Shown here: positions 25,465-37,086 of the stretch, piece after piece | How positions within the stretch are numbered: the first letter of the stretch is position 1 | Layout of the letters: every line of letters starts with the position of its first letter | Assembly (NCBI GenBank): GCA_010015655.1 | Contig: ML976706.1 | Coordinates: 454,364-518,363 of the forward strand | Direction: 5' to 3' | From: Bimuria novae-zelandiae CBS 107.79 | Taxonomy: Eukaryota; Ascomycota; Dothideomycetes; Pleosporales; Didymosphaeriaceae | DNA length: 64,000 nt | Translations under genes and position numbers: made by a program | Notes under the pieces: generated by a model | Told to the model about the DNA's origin: nothing | The model's input: only the letters and a program-made list of their open reading frames with translations | Database searches by the model: none

Positions 25465-25962
25465 TGTTATAAGGAGGTTTACTTACCTAAGCCTAATCTA
25501 GGTTAGGGGAGAATATGTCTAGAGTAATATACCTTATAGATGTATTTAGTAATTAAAAGCTTATAATAATAACACTAGGGTGTGCAAATAATCTAATTCT
25601 ATAATAAACTATAAAATAACTAACTAAGAGATTTACTAATCTATTATAAAAGATATACTCGTAGTATATTAAGTTAACTACGAGGAGTAGGAAAAGTATA
25701 AAAACATTATTAAATTATATACTATTTATCGTAGTTCTTACTATTATTAGAATTATTATTATAGTCCTGCTAAGACCCTAAGGTCTCTGGGACCCTTAGG
25801 GTCCTGTAGGATCTTATATTATACGGGACCTTATTATATAATTACTAACTTAAGCTGCCCCGTACTTTCTTGTACTCCTTCGCCTTAGTAATTTTGCTAA
25901 TAATAACTCTCTTAGCGTAATTGTCTAGTTCTATTGTTCCTGTGGGATTCGTCATTGTAATA
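25465..25962 (-). repeat. 5' LTR of Gypsy-B
   Basis: It is 498 bp long and pairs with 5443-5940. It is followed by ATAGG at 25963-25967, the duplicated target in LTR4. Confidence 0.85.
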
Positions 25963-26130
25963 ATAGGGTTATTAGTATTAAAAGTAATATATAGTTATAA
26001 ACAGATTAACTAGGACTAGAGTATAATCTAAACGATAGATTAATAACTTAGGTTAAATATAAGTATAGAAGGACTATACTTAGCATTTCTATATATATAA
26101 CTAATCCTATAATATACCATGGTTCTATAC

Positions 26131-26505
26131 TGTTAAGATCCGATCTTACAGGCACTTGGCTAGGCTCCAGAGCGCCTATGGTCTTATGGTGACCAATGGA
26201 GGTACAGTACCTGGAGGTCACGTGACTGCTCGCTGCGCTCGACTCGAGCATGTCGAGCAGGACAAGTATATAGGAACGCAAGAAGGAGTCTCTCTTCTAC
26301 TTGTGTTTAACATGTTTATTAATCTATCGTTTGGATCTGAATAAGCAACCTTGTTGATTTGATTGTGCTGTACACACCTTCGATACCAACGCCCTCAGTG
26401 ACAGGCGCAAGCTATCACTACAACCCTCTCCCGTCCTACCAGTACTCCTGCCCGAGAACCAACCTTAGCCCCTTAGAGAATAGCTACCTCTTTGGGATCT
26501 TAACA
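26131..26505 (+). mobile_element. Solo LTR A3 of the Gypsy-A family
   Basis: 375 bp, TGTTAAGATCC..GGGATCTTAACA, sharing the R/U5-like half of the Gypsy-A LTRs (ATCTATCGTTTGGATCTGAA and CCCGAGAACCAACCTTAGCC). It is bounded by a perfect 5-bp duplication TATAC (26126-26130 and 26506-26510). A single LTR with intact duplication is the product of LTR-LTR recombination. It is GC-richer and less mutated than its host LTR4, so it is a late insertion. Confidence 0.9.
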
Positions 26506-28319
26506 TATACTATCCTAAACGTGATACATGTGGGATCCCATGGTACGGTTACGTGATTCCAATGTCCCATGATCTTGGCATGTGGGATATCGTGGGATAT
26601 TACATAATCCTTGGTAGGACAATAGCGCCACCTTTTGTTATAAAGTGTCTGATGTCGTTCCGTTAAACCTGGGATCCTAGTATATTTATACATTTTTTAT
26701 TTTTTTTATTTAATTATTAATAAAAAACTAAAATTTTGGAGTTCTAAATAGAAGTTACCTTTATCCCCCGCATGGCCAAAATCTGACGTACACGGGTCAC
26801 ATTAAAATGGCCAATTAGGAGAGCTGCCAAGTGAATACTAAATCTGTATCGTAATGTTAGCAATTTCTATTTACTAGCTAAAATACGCCTATTTTAAAAT
26901 TACTTATACTTATAAACATGCTAAAAGTTACTAGCCTACTTACTTATAACTCTACATTTATAAAATATATAAAATATAGAAAATTTAACACTAAAAAGCC
27001 TAATATACTAATAAATCAGCCACTTAATTAAAACTTTATTAATATCAATAATTTACGTATTTTTAGAGAGGCTAACTTACCTAAAGATATTAATTGTAGT
27101 AGTCTAATTACTTTATTTAATTAATACTTTTTTACTAACGTTATAAACTATATAGTATACTATATAAATTAACATGCTAAGGCACTCTAAGAAGCAATGC
27201 CTAGTAGTTACTATAGTTAGAAACGAACGTTTCTAGCGGAGTTTTATACGTACTTTTTAATTATTATTTATATAGGCGTCCACCGGGAGCCCTTGTTAGC
27301 AGAGTACTAGGAGAAGGGCCACTAGAACGCTTCTATATATAAAATTAACGAGTTTATGTCCCGCCAACGTTAGCAGTAGCTAGATTAGTACCTATACTAT
27401 ACTAAGGTAGAGTAAAGCTTTTGCTCCCTATTTAGCCACGTCTAAGATCTTTCTTAGCTACTCTATAAGCGCTCGCTTTTATATTAAACCCTTAATAAGC
27501 ACCTCTATATTCATAAGGTAATTATAAGATTTACTAGACGCGCGTTAGAAAAAGTAATAATAAAAATAAAACTTATACTTAAGAGCTATAAAATCTAGTA
27601 TTTAGTAAATAATAAGTAATACTTAACTAGCTTTTTTATGCCTATAGTAAAGGACATATTAATTTAATTAAAACTACTAACGCTAACGCTACTAGTAGGT
27701 TTTTAACTTTAATAAAGCTTATTCTTATTATTTTTATACTCGCCGAAGACGCTACTAGAAAAAGGCTTTTTTTAGCTAGCTATTATATTATTTAGAATAA
27801 TAACCTTTTCAATATAATATCTATACTTAAATATCTTAAATTTAAAGGCGTTAGCTACGCTAGGACTATTAAGATAATAAAGATAATAATAAAGGAAATC
27901 TTTAAGCAGGCCACGAAAGTAAAATTCTAAATAAGTAGTATATCTATTACCTATAAAAAGCTATATAAAGAGCGCTTGAATAGTAATCTTATACATCTTA
28001 AAACACACGCTTAGTAGTTCTTAAAGTAGGGAAAAATACGCTAGGCGCTATTAGGATTAAAAAAAAGTACTAAAGATAGCTTAAAAAGATAATTAAGTTA
28101 TTATTTTTACTAATATAGTTATAGATTATAAGTATTAACGTTATTTCTTAGCATAGTGTTAACTTTTATATAGCTACTTAGTACGTTAAAAAGCTCTATT
28201 AACGCTCTAAAATAGTATTAAATAATAATAAGATTTTTATAGACACCTTTAATAATAAGCTTATTAAGTTACTAAGAATACCAATAATAATAGACAATTA
28301 TAATACTTATAAGAGCGAG

Positions 28320-28504
28320 TGTTGGTCGGTATATGTACGATCGTACGGGGTAATAACAACAGTAAACTCTTTGGATTGCTATTAGTATAAAGAAGAGAAG
28401 GTAGACACAGAATAATGCAGTAACACCTAGTACGAGGGTATTAAGCATGTACGGACTGCCAAATATCTAGTATTTCCTATTACTCCCTTACTATTATACC
28501 CACA
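28320..28504 (-). repeat. 3' LTR of the Copia element
   Basis: It is 185 bp long, same length as the partner at 33984-34168. It shares TACGATCGTACG and CGGACTGCCAAATATCTAGT. Confidence 0.88.
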
Positions 28505-31500
28505 CTAGCAGTCTTTATTATTATAAGAAAGTAGTAGCTATCCTAAGGGACGTTACACTAATCTCTCTACTTAAATAAATAACTTATTAGTATTAATAAA
28601 GCGCTCTAGAGCACGATTTAGTACAGCCTTTATAAATACATTTATAGGATTATTATAGCTATTAATCTAGCAGATCTTAGTAATCTCGCGGCATTTATAT
28701 AACTAGCGGAGTGCTATAATATTAATTATAAGCCGTTTCTTATTAGTTATTTTAAGCTTAATAAGGCATTCGTATAGTAAGTATAAGTTAGTACATATAA
28801 TAAATAGGATTAGTAGTAGACCTAGGCGTCCCGTAATCATCTTAAGAGTTATTAAAATAGTAATAGCGATATTAACACTGCTAACTGTACTCTATATTTC
28901 TAAAGCAAGGACACTCTAAGTAAAATGCTTATATTTAGTTAAACTCTAGTAAATAATATTACTGCGAATATAAAACTTACTTTCCTGTATACTATAATCA
29001 GGCTCGTTAATAAGGATAAGAAGGTACCTAAGCTATAAGCCAAGGTCTTAGTTATTTATACAGGAACTATCTATAAATACTATTAACTTAGTAGTAGCAC
29101 GATTAAGAGGCATATACTATAGACCTTATTCCAGGTTCCCGGCTTACTACTATAGCTAGTGGTTAAGCTTTACAAAGTCCTTATCTACAGGTTATTATAT
29201 CTATATAGCTATAGAAAGATTAAATAATACTTTAGGTTAGTATATAAAAGCAATGTACGCTCCGCGTATGCACTACTTTATATATTTTTATATTTAGTTT
29301 ACAGCCTTTAAGTTAATAAGTTTAATCTTAGCTCCTTATTTCTTTTATATTAGTAAAATAGTGTCTCCTTATAACGTTAGAATATATTTATTAAACTTAA
29401 GTAACACTTCTTTAGATAGTTAGTCCTTAGGCTTAGCTTAAAAATTAGCTTTATAGAGTATAGCGTCTTCTGCATTAGAAAATATAAACGTTTTAATTAT
29501 AAGAGTGTTATCTATTTATAAACCTACGATTCTAAATTCGTCTAGTCCTCTATTTATAATAAGAAGGCACGGGTTGTAGGTAGAAGTAGCCATGTCTAGC
29601 TCCTAGTAGTAGTGTCTTTGGTACGTAGCAAACTAGTAGATACTAGCTTCTACTATTCTATATAGTAGCTTAATAACACGAATAATTATTCTCTTAGGAT
29701 ACTTTATTATAAGTTCCTTTAGGAGGTGCGCTAAAACCGTGCAGAATAGCTCTGTTTATACTTATAGATACGCTTGTGTAATATTACGTAGCTCTATAAA
29801 CATACCTTAATCTAGCAATACAGACGCTAGAGCCAGAATTAGACGTTAACTAGATTATTAAATAGTAAGTAACTATGTTAAGATATCTTGTTTTCCCTTA
29901 TTATTATAGTCTTAAATAATAAGTTGTAACTTTTTATACGGAACTATAGTCTTGCCCTTAACTTTACGCACTATACGTAACTTAAAAATATAATACTTAC
30001 TCTATATAGCTAGGTTAAGTAGTTTAAAGCTAAATACCTTATAGCCTATAAAATTATTAATCTCCTTCTAATTAGATGCTTTAAATAAAGCACTAGCGAT
30101 ATTAATTACGCTTTTATTATGTAGTTTAATAATAAGAGTATAGTCGTCTTCCTCTTTCTAAACAAGTACTAAACCTTAGGCTTATTCTTAGATCTAGGAG
30201 GACGGCCCCACTTACGTGGCTAGGGCGTTTATATAGTCTTTACTTATAGTAAAGGTTATGCATTAGTTGCACTAGTCTCTTTATCTATTATTAGAGTTAT
30301 GTTTGTAGCTAGGTCGCGATAGTATAGTTTTACGACTATAGACTAGAACGTTATTAAACCATTAATTATATCTACAGTAACATTATATCCCTTTATATTA
30401 ATAACCTTATACGGACCTTGCCATCTATTCTTCTTACGCTACACTATCACCTCACTTTGCAATAGTAGTGGCAGTACGTTGTCTGCGGTCAGCCTATTCC
30501 TAGTATTGAGTGCGTTGTTTACTACACGTTCCGCTGCAGCCTTCCTTAGTGCCTTTATTACCTTCTGAATAGCCTCAGTACGACAGATCATTGACGGCGA
30601 TGGTGGTGAATCTATAGAGATTTGGGGGTACGCTCCAAAGACAAGGAGTGTAGGTATAAGCCCGTCCAGGCCTGTAGTATTATTAACCGCCTTAACTACT
30701 ATCTATAGCACTGCGGCATTATTTATACTTAAGTTAAGTTTAGTCTTAAGAATTTTATAAGCACGTTAGGGAGATGCATAATATCTTTCTACTTTACTAA
30801 TAGACTAATAGGCCTTAACTAGTACCTATTTATAGGTGATTCCTATAATCTTTACCTTAGATTTAAAGTTAACTAAGGTAAAGTTAGTACTAGCATTATA
30901 GGTAATAATATCTAGTAGCCTTTAGTATATATTAATCTATAGTATGCGGAGCGTCTCCTAGGTGTCCTTTATACTTATAGATAGTAGGAACCGTGCGCCG
31001 TTAAAGGTAGTAATTAAATTAATTATATAAAGAACTAGTTTCCTACTTAGGTATATTATATCTATTAAGATTTTAAAGTTAAACTCGTAATTATTTTTTA
31101 GCTTAAACTTAAAGTAGCCTAGTGCTAGATCGTGCGCCTAGCATTAGTAGTAAAATTTTTAAATTTCTTAAAGTAGCTTTTTATCTACATTATTATACCC
31201 CGCATGTTTAAGCAGTCGTATTAGCCGCTCTATAGCTAGGTGTCTAAATCTCTAGTGTAGACGTCTTAGCTTAGTTTTCGTAAGAAATACCCGTCTATAT
31301 TCTACCCTGCTTAGGTAGAACTACGGGTGTCCCTATTTGCCAATAACTAGAAAGGTTACTCGTCCTTATATAAGCTAGTTCGTGGTATTATTAAAGTAGA
31401 CATGCAACTAGTCTATGTCTTTTAAATAAAGGAGGAATAGGATAGGTATATTTAAGACTTAAAATTTAATCTTTTTAATCTCTATAGACATATATATAGT

Positions 31501-33983
31501 TTTAATTAATATAGTAATGCTGCCTTTGCTAAATTAGACTAATATATTCTTAGTAGTAAAAGTATCTAGAGCTATAATAAGATCCTTTACTTAAAGCGCT
31601 AGGAACTACTCCTTTCTTACTATTAAAATATTTAAGGCGCTAGTGTTAGGCAGAATGCCTTAATATATAATCCTTAAATATTAGTTCTTAATAAGAAACT
31701 GCGAGGCCGGCATGTTTAGTTTAGTATACCTATAGATATCCTCTCTAGTAACATAGTAAAGGAAGGCTTAGTTAGTAAGGTACTTATTTATAAGTCGCTA
31801 TTCCTATTTATCTCCCTCTTAATTTTTTATAAAAAACTAGTTAACTTCTTCTCTTTTATACTTAGTAAGGAATACAGCGTACTCTATTTCCTCGCATATA
31901 ATCTTATAATGTGCGAGATACTAGGTCTTAGAATACTTCCTTCTTCGAGTGTATAGTTAGTGGACTAGTAGCCTGTCTTGCCGCAAATATAACATTTCTT
32001 ATTTCTCCGTGCGGTTGTCTCGAAATTGTCTCTAGGACGTTGTGGAAACCTGCTACGTTTGCGGGTAAATACGCTACGTCTACTGCGTAGATTATAATTA
32101 CCTTGCCTCCTTCTAGAGTTATTACTAGTGTACTAATAGTCTAAATAGTACTAGCTGCTTAGATCTATCTTCGTAAAGTTAATAAAGGTAGTTATAGCAA
32201 GCAAGTTTTTAATTAAAAACTATAAATCTCTAAATAGAACTTTATACTGTAGGGATAGCTTATATAATACTATTTTAAGTTCCTTAACACTATAGTATGC
32301 TATAATTACGGTCGTGTAAAGTATATATATTTTTAATATACTATTACCTAAGTACCCTTTAATATAACTAGAGCTTATTTAGCATAATATCTAAGACCTT
32401 ATAAAGAGTCTTATTATAGTTTTCTTTATAGACTTTAATAAACGAGATTGTAGTCTAGTCTACGTAGTAGTAGTTATAGTTAAGGTCCATATTAAAGTAG
32501 TTCTTTAGCTTTATATATACGGTTAGGAATATATTTATCTATTAATTAATAAAGTAGAGATAATAATCCTCTACGCGGCTACTAAGAATTCGTAAGAAAA
32601 TAGCATAAAATTATCCTAATTAGATATCTACATAATAATAGATGCTGTAGAAAATCTTTAGCTTATTATCTAAGAAATTATATAGCTTCTTAGTGTACTT
32701 CTTATCACGGTCCTATATCTTTATAAAGATATAAATAGTGGCTAGATCTAGCTTTTTATTATTAAACTTAATTAGAAGAACTGCTTTATACGGGTCTGTC
32801 TTGCCTAATAGTTTAATAGGGGGGATACTTAGCCCTTTTAAGCGTTATAGATATGCTAATGTAAATCCGCGAAAGTAGTTAAAATTATTATATATTAATA
32901 ATAGTTTAATTAACTAGCGTTAGGGATCTAGATGCGGGGTGTATTTAATTATATCTATAAGCAGGTATACGGGCCGTTATTCTTACTAGACCTCTTAATT
33001 TCTTTTAATAGCTTAATTCTAGCGGTGATGGGTTGCTCCTAAATTTACGGGTTATATAGACCCTATAACGTGTTTTCCTTATATTAGCCACAATTAGAGA
33101 ATGTATGTAACTAAGTCCTTGTTAAAGATGCCACGTAGAAACTACTTGTTTAGCTACTACGGATACTTCTTACTACTAAGCACTCTAAACAGAGCATTAA
33201 GTAAGGCTATATTTATAGGACTAGTATACACACCCTTTAAATAGAGGATCCGCTTAAGTTTCTTAGTGTACGCTAGGTGTATACGCTTAAATATAGCTTT
33301 AGTCTATCCTTTAAACTTATAATAGCACTCTCTAAAGAGTTTATTATAAATTATAGGACTATCTACATAATCTATAATTATATATATAATATACGTAGTT
33401 GTAGCTATTGCATCGACGTTATTGTCTAGGGCCTAAATAGTGTTATACTAAAGTTTAGGGTTAATAAAGAGCAAATCTTTTATTTTTAAATTAGATAATT
33501 CTAGCGACTCCTCTCGTGTTATATTTACTATTTAATTATAGGTCTAAAGGGACTACTATATTAGGAGAATGCTTTAAGGAGGCAATTATAAGTGTTAAAA
33601 TATATTATTAGGTCTTCATATACGTTAGTAGGTGGTTAGGGCCTTAAAGAGGTTAGAGACCTTAAGTAAATAAGTTTTAGAGTCCTTAGGGAGGCAGAGG
33701 AATCCGTAAGAAAAGTATAAAATTATTTAGTTATAAAAAAGGTATATAAGTTAAGTAATAACTAAAGAGAGCTAGACGTATCTTAAATTAGGTGCGTCTT
33801 AGAACGCGCTAATATAGCTATAACAGTTAGTTTTATAAGGGGAAATGCCTAATATAGCTAACAGTTATACTTAGCATAGATAGCTTAGCTACTAATATAG
33901 CAGGCCTAGGGAACGCGTTAAGCTAAGAATCTATCTCTTTATCCTAACTATCTATAACTATAAGCTATATAATTACTAATTAG

Positions 33984-34168
33984 TGTTAGTTAGCATATAT
34001 ACGATCGTACGAGGTAATAATAATAGTGAACTCTTTAGATTGCTATTAGTATAAAGAAGAGAAGGTAAATATAGAATAACACGGTAATACCTAGTGCGGG
34101 GGTGCCAAGCATGCACGGACTGCCAAATATCTAGTGTTTCCTATTACTCCCTTACTATTATACCCACA
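33984..34168 (-). repeat. 5' LTR of the Copia element
   Basis: It is 185 bp long and ends TATACCCACA, followed by GTGAG. It aligns end to end with 28320-28504. Confidence 0.88.
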
Positions 34169-35193
34169 GTGAGGTTAATTAATTTAATTAGTATAAAAGC
34201 TATTATTTAATTTAGTAGACTAAATAGCGTACATAGCGTCTTTTACTTTACTTTTTACTTAATTTAGCACTAAATAACGCTTATAGGCTATTATTATACT
34301 TATCTTAACTATTAGTAAAAGAGATAGGTTATAAAGACTTTTTATATATTTTAATTAACTAGCTTTGCGAGCGCGGAGGCCGACTTTGTAATAATAGTAA
34401 TAAACGTTAGCACGTAGACGATATCGTCAGCGACGCTGGCAGCTCCCACACGTCTACAAGGCTGTTTGCAGAGGCGAAGACTTGTGTATCTTGTGCGACG
34501 TCTGGGCGTAAAAAACACAACTCACGGCCTCCACGGCAGCCTCTTACAATAACTTCTAGCAATCGTAAAGCTCCTCTACGTACTCCGCGCAGTACCTTTG
34601 GCTATAGGGCGTGTAGGCTACCTTTATATAGGCTAGAGGAGCGTCCTAAGTGCTAATAAGAGCACCTATAGCGCTATTAAATAATTATATTAAAAAATAC
34701 CTTTTAAAGCTTAATTATTAAATAGTTTTATTAAAATACTATAAGAAATTAAGTTTTTATATAAATTTTTATATAATCTAATCTCCTTTAGTGTTCGTTA
34801 GAAGTCGGAGCAAAGCTCTAATTAGCTATTTTAATATAGCCCGTGTATGGCAGATTTGGGCCATGCGGGGGATAACATTAATTTAGTAAGTTTTGAAAAA
34901 GAATTAGTAATTAAAGAATGATATTACTTTAAACTTTCGCATTTTTCTTGATTTCCTCAGTAAACTTAGTAAAAAGTCGGCCGTTACGCGCACGGACACG
35001 GTACCTATCAATCGCAGGTAAAGGCCAAGCGCTCATCCCTACCAGCTGTGTCCTGTCTTTAATACCCTCGTCCAGCCGCTACAGCTCCATTGCAAACCGC
35101 TCAGAACTACAGATACGCACAGGCTATGACCGTTTACCAAGATACTCGAATCTAGCACCTAGAAACCATAACATCAACAGCAAAAAAACGACT

Positions 35194-36681
35194 TCAGAGT
35201 CCGCCCCACAGCCCAGCACAACACCAATAAACCTCACTCCCCAAATCCGGCGCCTCACTCACCCTGATTCTCCTCCTCTTGCCGAATTTCTTATATCCCG
35301 GCACGTCCTCTTCTTCTAACGCTAACACCTTGTCCCTCAGGTCCAGAATAGTTGCTTTTTGCTCGGCGGAAATGGTGAGGGGGCGACCTTCTTCGCGACC
35401 TTTGAATTGCGCAACGATGGGGAGAGTAATAGGCGAGAGGGCTAGGGCGCGCCAAAAGAGAGGGAAGCGCCAGTCGGGTGGAGTGGAGGAGGTGGGGGAG
35501 GGAGGCGCGGAGGGGTAGATCCAGTCAGGTTCGGGGGGCGGGGAGGTCGGGGAGGGGGCGTCTACGTCGTCATCGTCGTCACCGTCGTCTTCGTCGTCGT
35601 CGTCATCGTCGCCGTCTTCGTCTTCGTCGTCGTCACCGTCTTCGTCTTCGTCGTCTTCGTTTTCTTCGTCATCGTCTTCGTCTCCATCACCTTCACTACC
35701 GTGCGCATCTGCGCCACCGGACTCTCCGCCCTCCCCGGCAACCCCTTCACCCCTCCATCTAATCTCCCGCAACTTTTCAATCCAGTCGCTAGGCCACCTT
35801 CCATCCTCATTCCCCTCCGCCCCAGCAGCGATAAGCACCCTCCGCCACGCCCTCTTCCACAGCATCCCATTAAACATCGCACCGCCCAGCAAATGCGCCA
35901 GCGCCGTCTGATTTCCCCTTCCATCCGCACTTTCATCCTCTACGCCGTCCGCGTACGGTCCCACAGGTAGTACTTCGAACCCATCATGCCGGCACGTCGG
36001 CGGTTTGCACGACCAATCCGGGATGCAATATTTGACAAACTCGATCCTCACCTCAACCCCCAACGCCTCACCCTCCCTCCTCTCCCCCCTCGGTTTCAGA
36101 AAAGCCTCTGTGGTAGGTGAGAAGAGAGAGCTGTAAATGAGGAGCTGCATGGTCGCGGAGGAAACGTCGGTGTAAAGCGTGAATGCGTCTTCCGCGCCAC
36201 CGGACCAAAAGTTTGGTTGCTGGTACCATGCTGAGCCGATCATGGCGTCGAGAGTGTCGTTTAGGGGGTTGATGAGGGAGAAGCGGAGGGCGTGCATGCG
36301 GCGGATATCTTTCATAGTTAACCCGACGCCTTCGACGTCGTCGGAGAGGGCGAGGCCCAAGAGACCGCCCACGCCGGCGCGGAACGCGGCCATCAGGCGC
36401 TTCCTACGTGTTTCGCGCAAGACGGACGTGGAGGGAGAGGTCGTCCAGAGGGCGAGGCGGCGCGCGATGGCGAGGACGAGGAAGTGTGGGTGGGGGGAGA
36501 AGAATGTAGGGCCTGTTTTGGCGGCGAGGCGGAGGAGTGTTTCTGGAAGGGTTTCTTGGAGGGTTTTGTGCAGAAGGGTGCAGGTTGAAGAGAGGTTTGC
36601 GAAGTCTTCGATTGTGTGGAGGTGCGTTGTGAGGTGGAGGAGGAGCTCGTTGGGGAAGTCGAGGAGGGTGGGTGGTGACAT
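35194..36681 (-). CDS. F-box protein with an acidic region
   Basis: An intronless 495-aa frame. The N-terminal LDFPNELLLHLTTHLHTIED, followed by FANLSSTCTLLHKTL, is an F-box, the motif that docks Skp1 in SCF ubiquitin ligases. The middle has no repeat domain I can name (no WD40 or leucine-rich repeat pattern). An almost pure Asp/Glu run of about 50 residues (35562-35705) is encoded by a degenerate GAY/GAR repeat, and the C-terminus is more ordered (KKFGKRRRIRVSEAPDLGSEVYWCC). I chose ATG 36681 because the F-box begins just after it; an in-frame ATG at 36795 would add 38 Pro/His-rich residues. The target is unknown. It is the first intact gene right of the transposon nest. Confidence 0.75.
   Translation of the reverse strand: MSPPTLLDFPNELLLHLTTHLHTIEDFANLSSTCTLLHKTLQETLPETLLRLAAKTGPTFFSPHPHFLVLAIARRLALWTTSPSTSVLRETRRKRLMAAFRAGVGGLLGLALSDDVEGVGLTMKDIRRMHALRFSLINPLNDTLDAMIGSAWYQQPNFWSGGAEDAFTLYTDVSSATMQLLIYSSLFSPTTEAFLKPRGERREGEALGVEVRIEFVKYCIPDWSCKPPTCRHDGFEVLPVGPYADGVEDESADGRGNQTALAHLLGGAMFNGMLWKRAWRRVLIAAGAEGNEDGRWPSDWIEKLREIRWRGEGVAGEGGESGGADAHGSEGDGDEDDDEENEDDEDEDGDDDEDEDGDDDDDDEDDGDDDDDVDAPSPTSPPPEPDWIYPSAPPSPTSSTPPDWRFPLFWRALALSPITLPIVAQFKGREEGRPLTISAEQKATILDLRDKVLALEEEDVPGYKKFGKRRRIRVSEAPDLGSEVYWCCAGLWGGL
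35562..35705. repeat. Degenerate trinucleotide repeat coding the acidic run
   Basis: On the plus strand the stretch is an imperfect array of CGT, CAT and TTC triplets. Read on the minus strand it gives Asp, Glu and Asn codons in the F-box gene. Such arrays change length easily. Confidence 0.8.
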
Positions 36682-36795
36682 TGCGGTGGATTTGCGGGGG
36701 GAGAATGGTGTGGGAGAGGGGAGTGGGAAAGGTAGGAGATGTGTGTAGGATGGATGGTTGTGGTTTGTGAATGTGTTTCTTTTCTCGTGCGACAT

Positions 36796-37086
36796 GGACA
36801 GGAATATGTATGTAGATTAGGCACACCCCGCTAAGGAGCTACCCCACAGTCAACTCGCTGCAGCCTAACGCGCCCTTCGATGAAATTTTTCGAAGGACGT
36901 TACCTTGAACTAGAAATCATGCGAGGGTCAGGATCCCACATCTGTGACTATTTTCTACTGCAGATACAGCAAACATCATTTTTGGCATCATTGCAATTTG
37001 CATAGTTCCACCTTGCGCCCTGCGCCATTGCCATGCTGATATCTATCTCTCAATGTCACATCTCCGGGTATCCTTTTGTATTTCGA
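36796..37086. other. Intergenic: F-box promoter side and ERG20 3' side
   Basis: No frame of interest. The stretch serves as upstream region of the F-box gene and holds the 3' untranslated region of the farnesyl diphosphate synthase gene, both on the minus strand. Confidence 0.5.

Larger units (their letters stand above)
5443..25962 (-). mobile_element. Ty3/Gypsy retrotransposon Gypsy-B (host of two nested elements)
   Basis: Two 498-bp LTRs (5443-5940 and 25465-25962) start TGTTATAAGGAGG and are flanked by a perfect 5-bp duplication ATAGG (5438-5442, 25963-25967). A polypurine tract (reverse complement of CTATCCCCCTTTG) abuts the left LTR, so transcription ran on the minus strand from the right LTR. 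Internal sequence is in three parts: 25464-22003 (gag with a CCHC knuckle near 24500, then the reverse transcriptase with IVYLDN near 22350), 15360-13044 (integrase and C-terminal part), and 5998-5941. Every domain is full of stops and very AT-rich, as expected after heavy RIP. Confidence 0.85.
5334..26682 (-). mobile_element. Solo LTR of the Gypsy-A superfamily (LTR4), split in three
   Basis: Blocks 26682-26506, 26130-25963 and 5442-5334, read on the minus strand and joined, give about 440 bp that ends like the Gypsy-A LTR (GAACTAA..TAGCTACCC..TTAATA) and contains the shared ATTAATCTATCGTTT segment. It is flanked by TATTT on both sides (5329-5333 and 26683-26687), a 5-bp target duplication in element F. 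No internal region of its own is present, so it is a solo LTR. Gypsy-B and solo LTR A3 later inserted into it. The U3 half is diverged from Gypsy-A, so it is a related subfamily. Confidence 0.7.
28320..34168 (-). mobile_element. Ty1/Copia retrotransposon nested in T
   Basis: The element is 5849 bp with two 185-bp LTRs (28320-28504, 33984-34168), TGTT..CCCACA, flanked by GCGAG (28315-28319) and GTGAG (34169-34173), a 5-bp duplication with one C/T change. Minus-strand coding: a gag CCHC knuckle KCYICGKTGY near 31985, then the integrase C-terminal region LIPTLLVFGAYPQISID with the following charged helix near 30660-30430, then reverse transcriptase and RNase H down to about 28520. Integrase before reverse transcriptase is the Copia order. 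The patch 30430-30670 is much less mutated than its surroundings. Confidence 0.85.
26950..34640 (+). pseudogene. Decayed piggyBac-type transposase (two parts)
   Basis: The first part, about 26950-28319, carries the recognisable catalytic core near 27515-27660. The second part, 34169-34640, reads DDIVSDAGSSHTSTRLFAEA and then CVSCATSGRKK, consistent with the C-terminal Cys-rich region of the family. Copia inserted between them at a GCGAG target. Stops are frequent throughout, so there is no function. Confidence 0.55.
26764..34872 (+). mobile_element. piggyBac-like DNA transposon T, split by a Copia element
   Basis: Ends read TCCCCCGCATGGCC..AAATCTG and its inverse, with similarity continuing inward for about 60 bp (ACACGGG, ATTAAAATGGCCAATTA). 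Each end is bordered by TA; a TTAA duplication normal for piggyBac is not visible. The plus strand carries a decayed transposase: GVHREPLLAEYW near 27275, and near 27515 a block KHLYIHKVIIRFTRRALEK..IKIKLILKSYKI that aligns by eye with the family's YIDE..RFxGR..KNKPIxxGYKI core (DDE_Tnp_1_7). After the Copia insertion, a C-terminal cysteine-containing part continues at 34169-34640. It lies in the right arm of F. Confidence 0.65.
4418..35001. mobile_element. Foldback element F (MITE-like) split by nested insertions
   Basis: Left end (4418) and right end (35001, reverse complement) both read CCGTGTCCGTGCGCGTAACG and are flanked by TA (4416-4417, 35002-35003). The left arm, 4418 to about 4920, is matched in inverted order by three separated blocks: 35001-34875, then 26763-26683, then 5333 to about 5107. 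With the inserted DNA removed, F is about 1.1 kb of two roughly 500-bp arms around a loop of about 190 bp. No coding frame is visible, so it is a non-autonomous foldback/MITE. The start of its ends resembles that of element P2 (CCGTGCCCGTGC), which could be its mobilising family; that link is an inference. Confidence 0.75.

Noticed and set aside
26506..26690. Independent gene promoter or MITE
   Set aside because: This GC-richer stretch is the U3 side of the split solo LTR4, shown by the TATTT duplications and by joining to 25963-26130 and 5334-5442.
35478..35762. Arg/His-rich plus-strand frame
   Set aside because: It is the complement of the acidic repeat of the F-box gene. Pure Arg/His arrays arise from the repeat itself.
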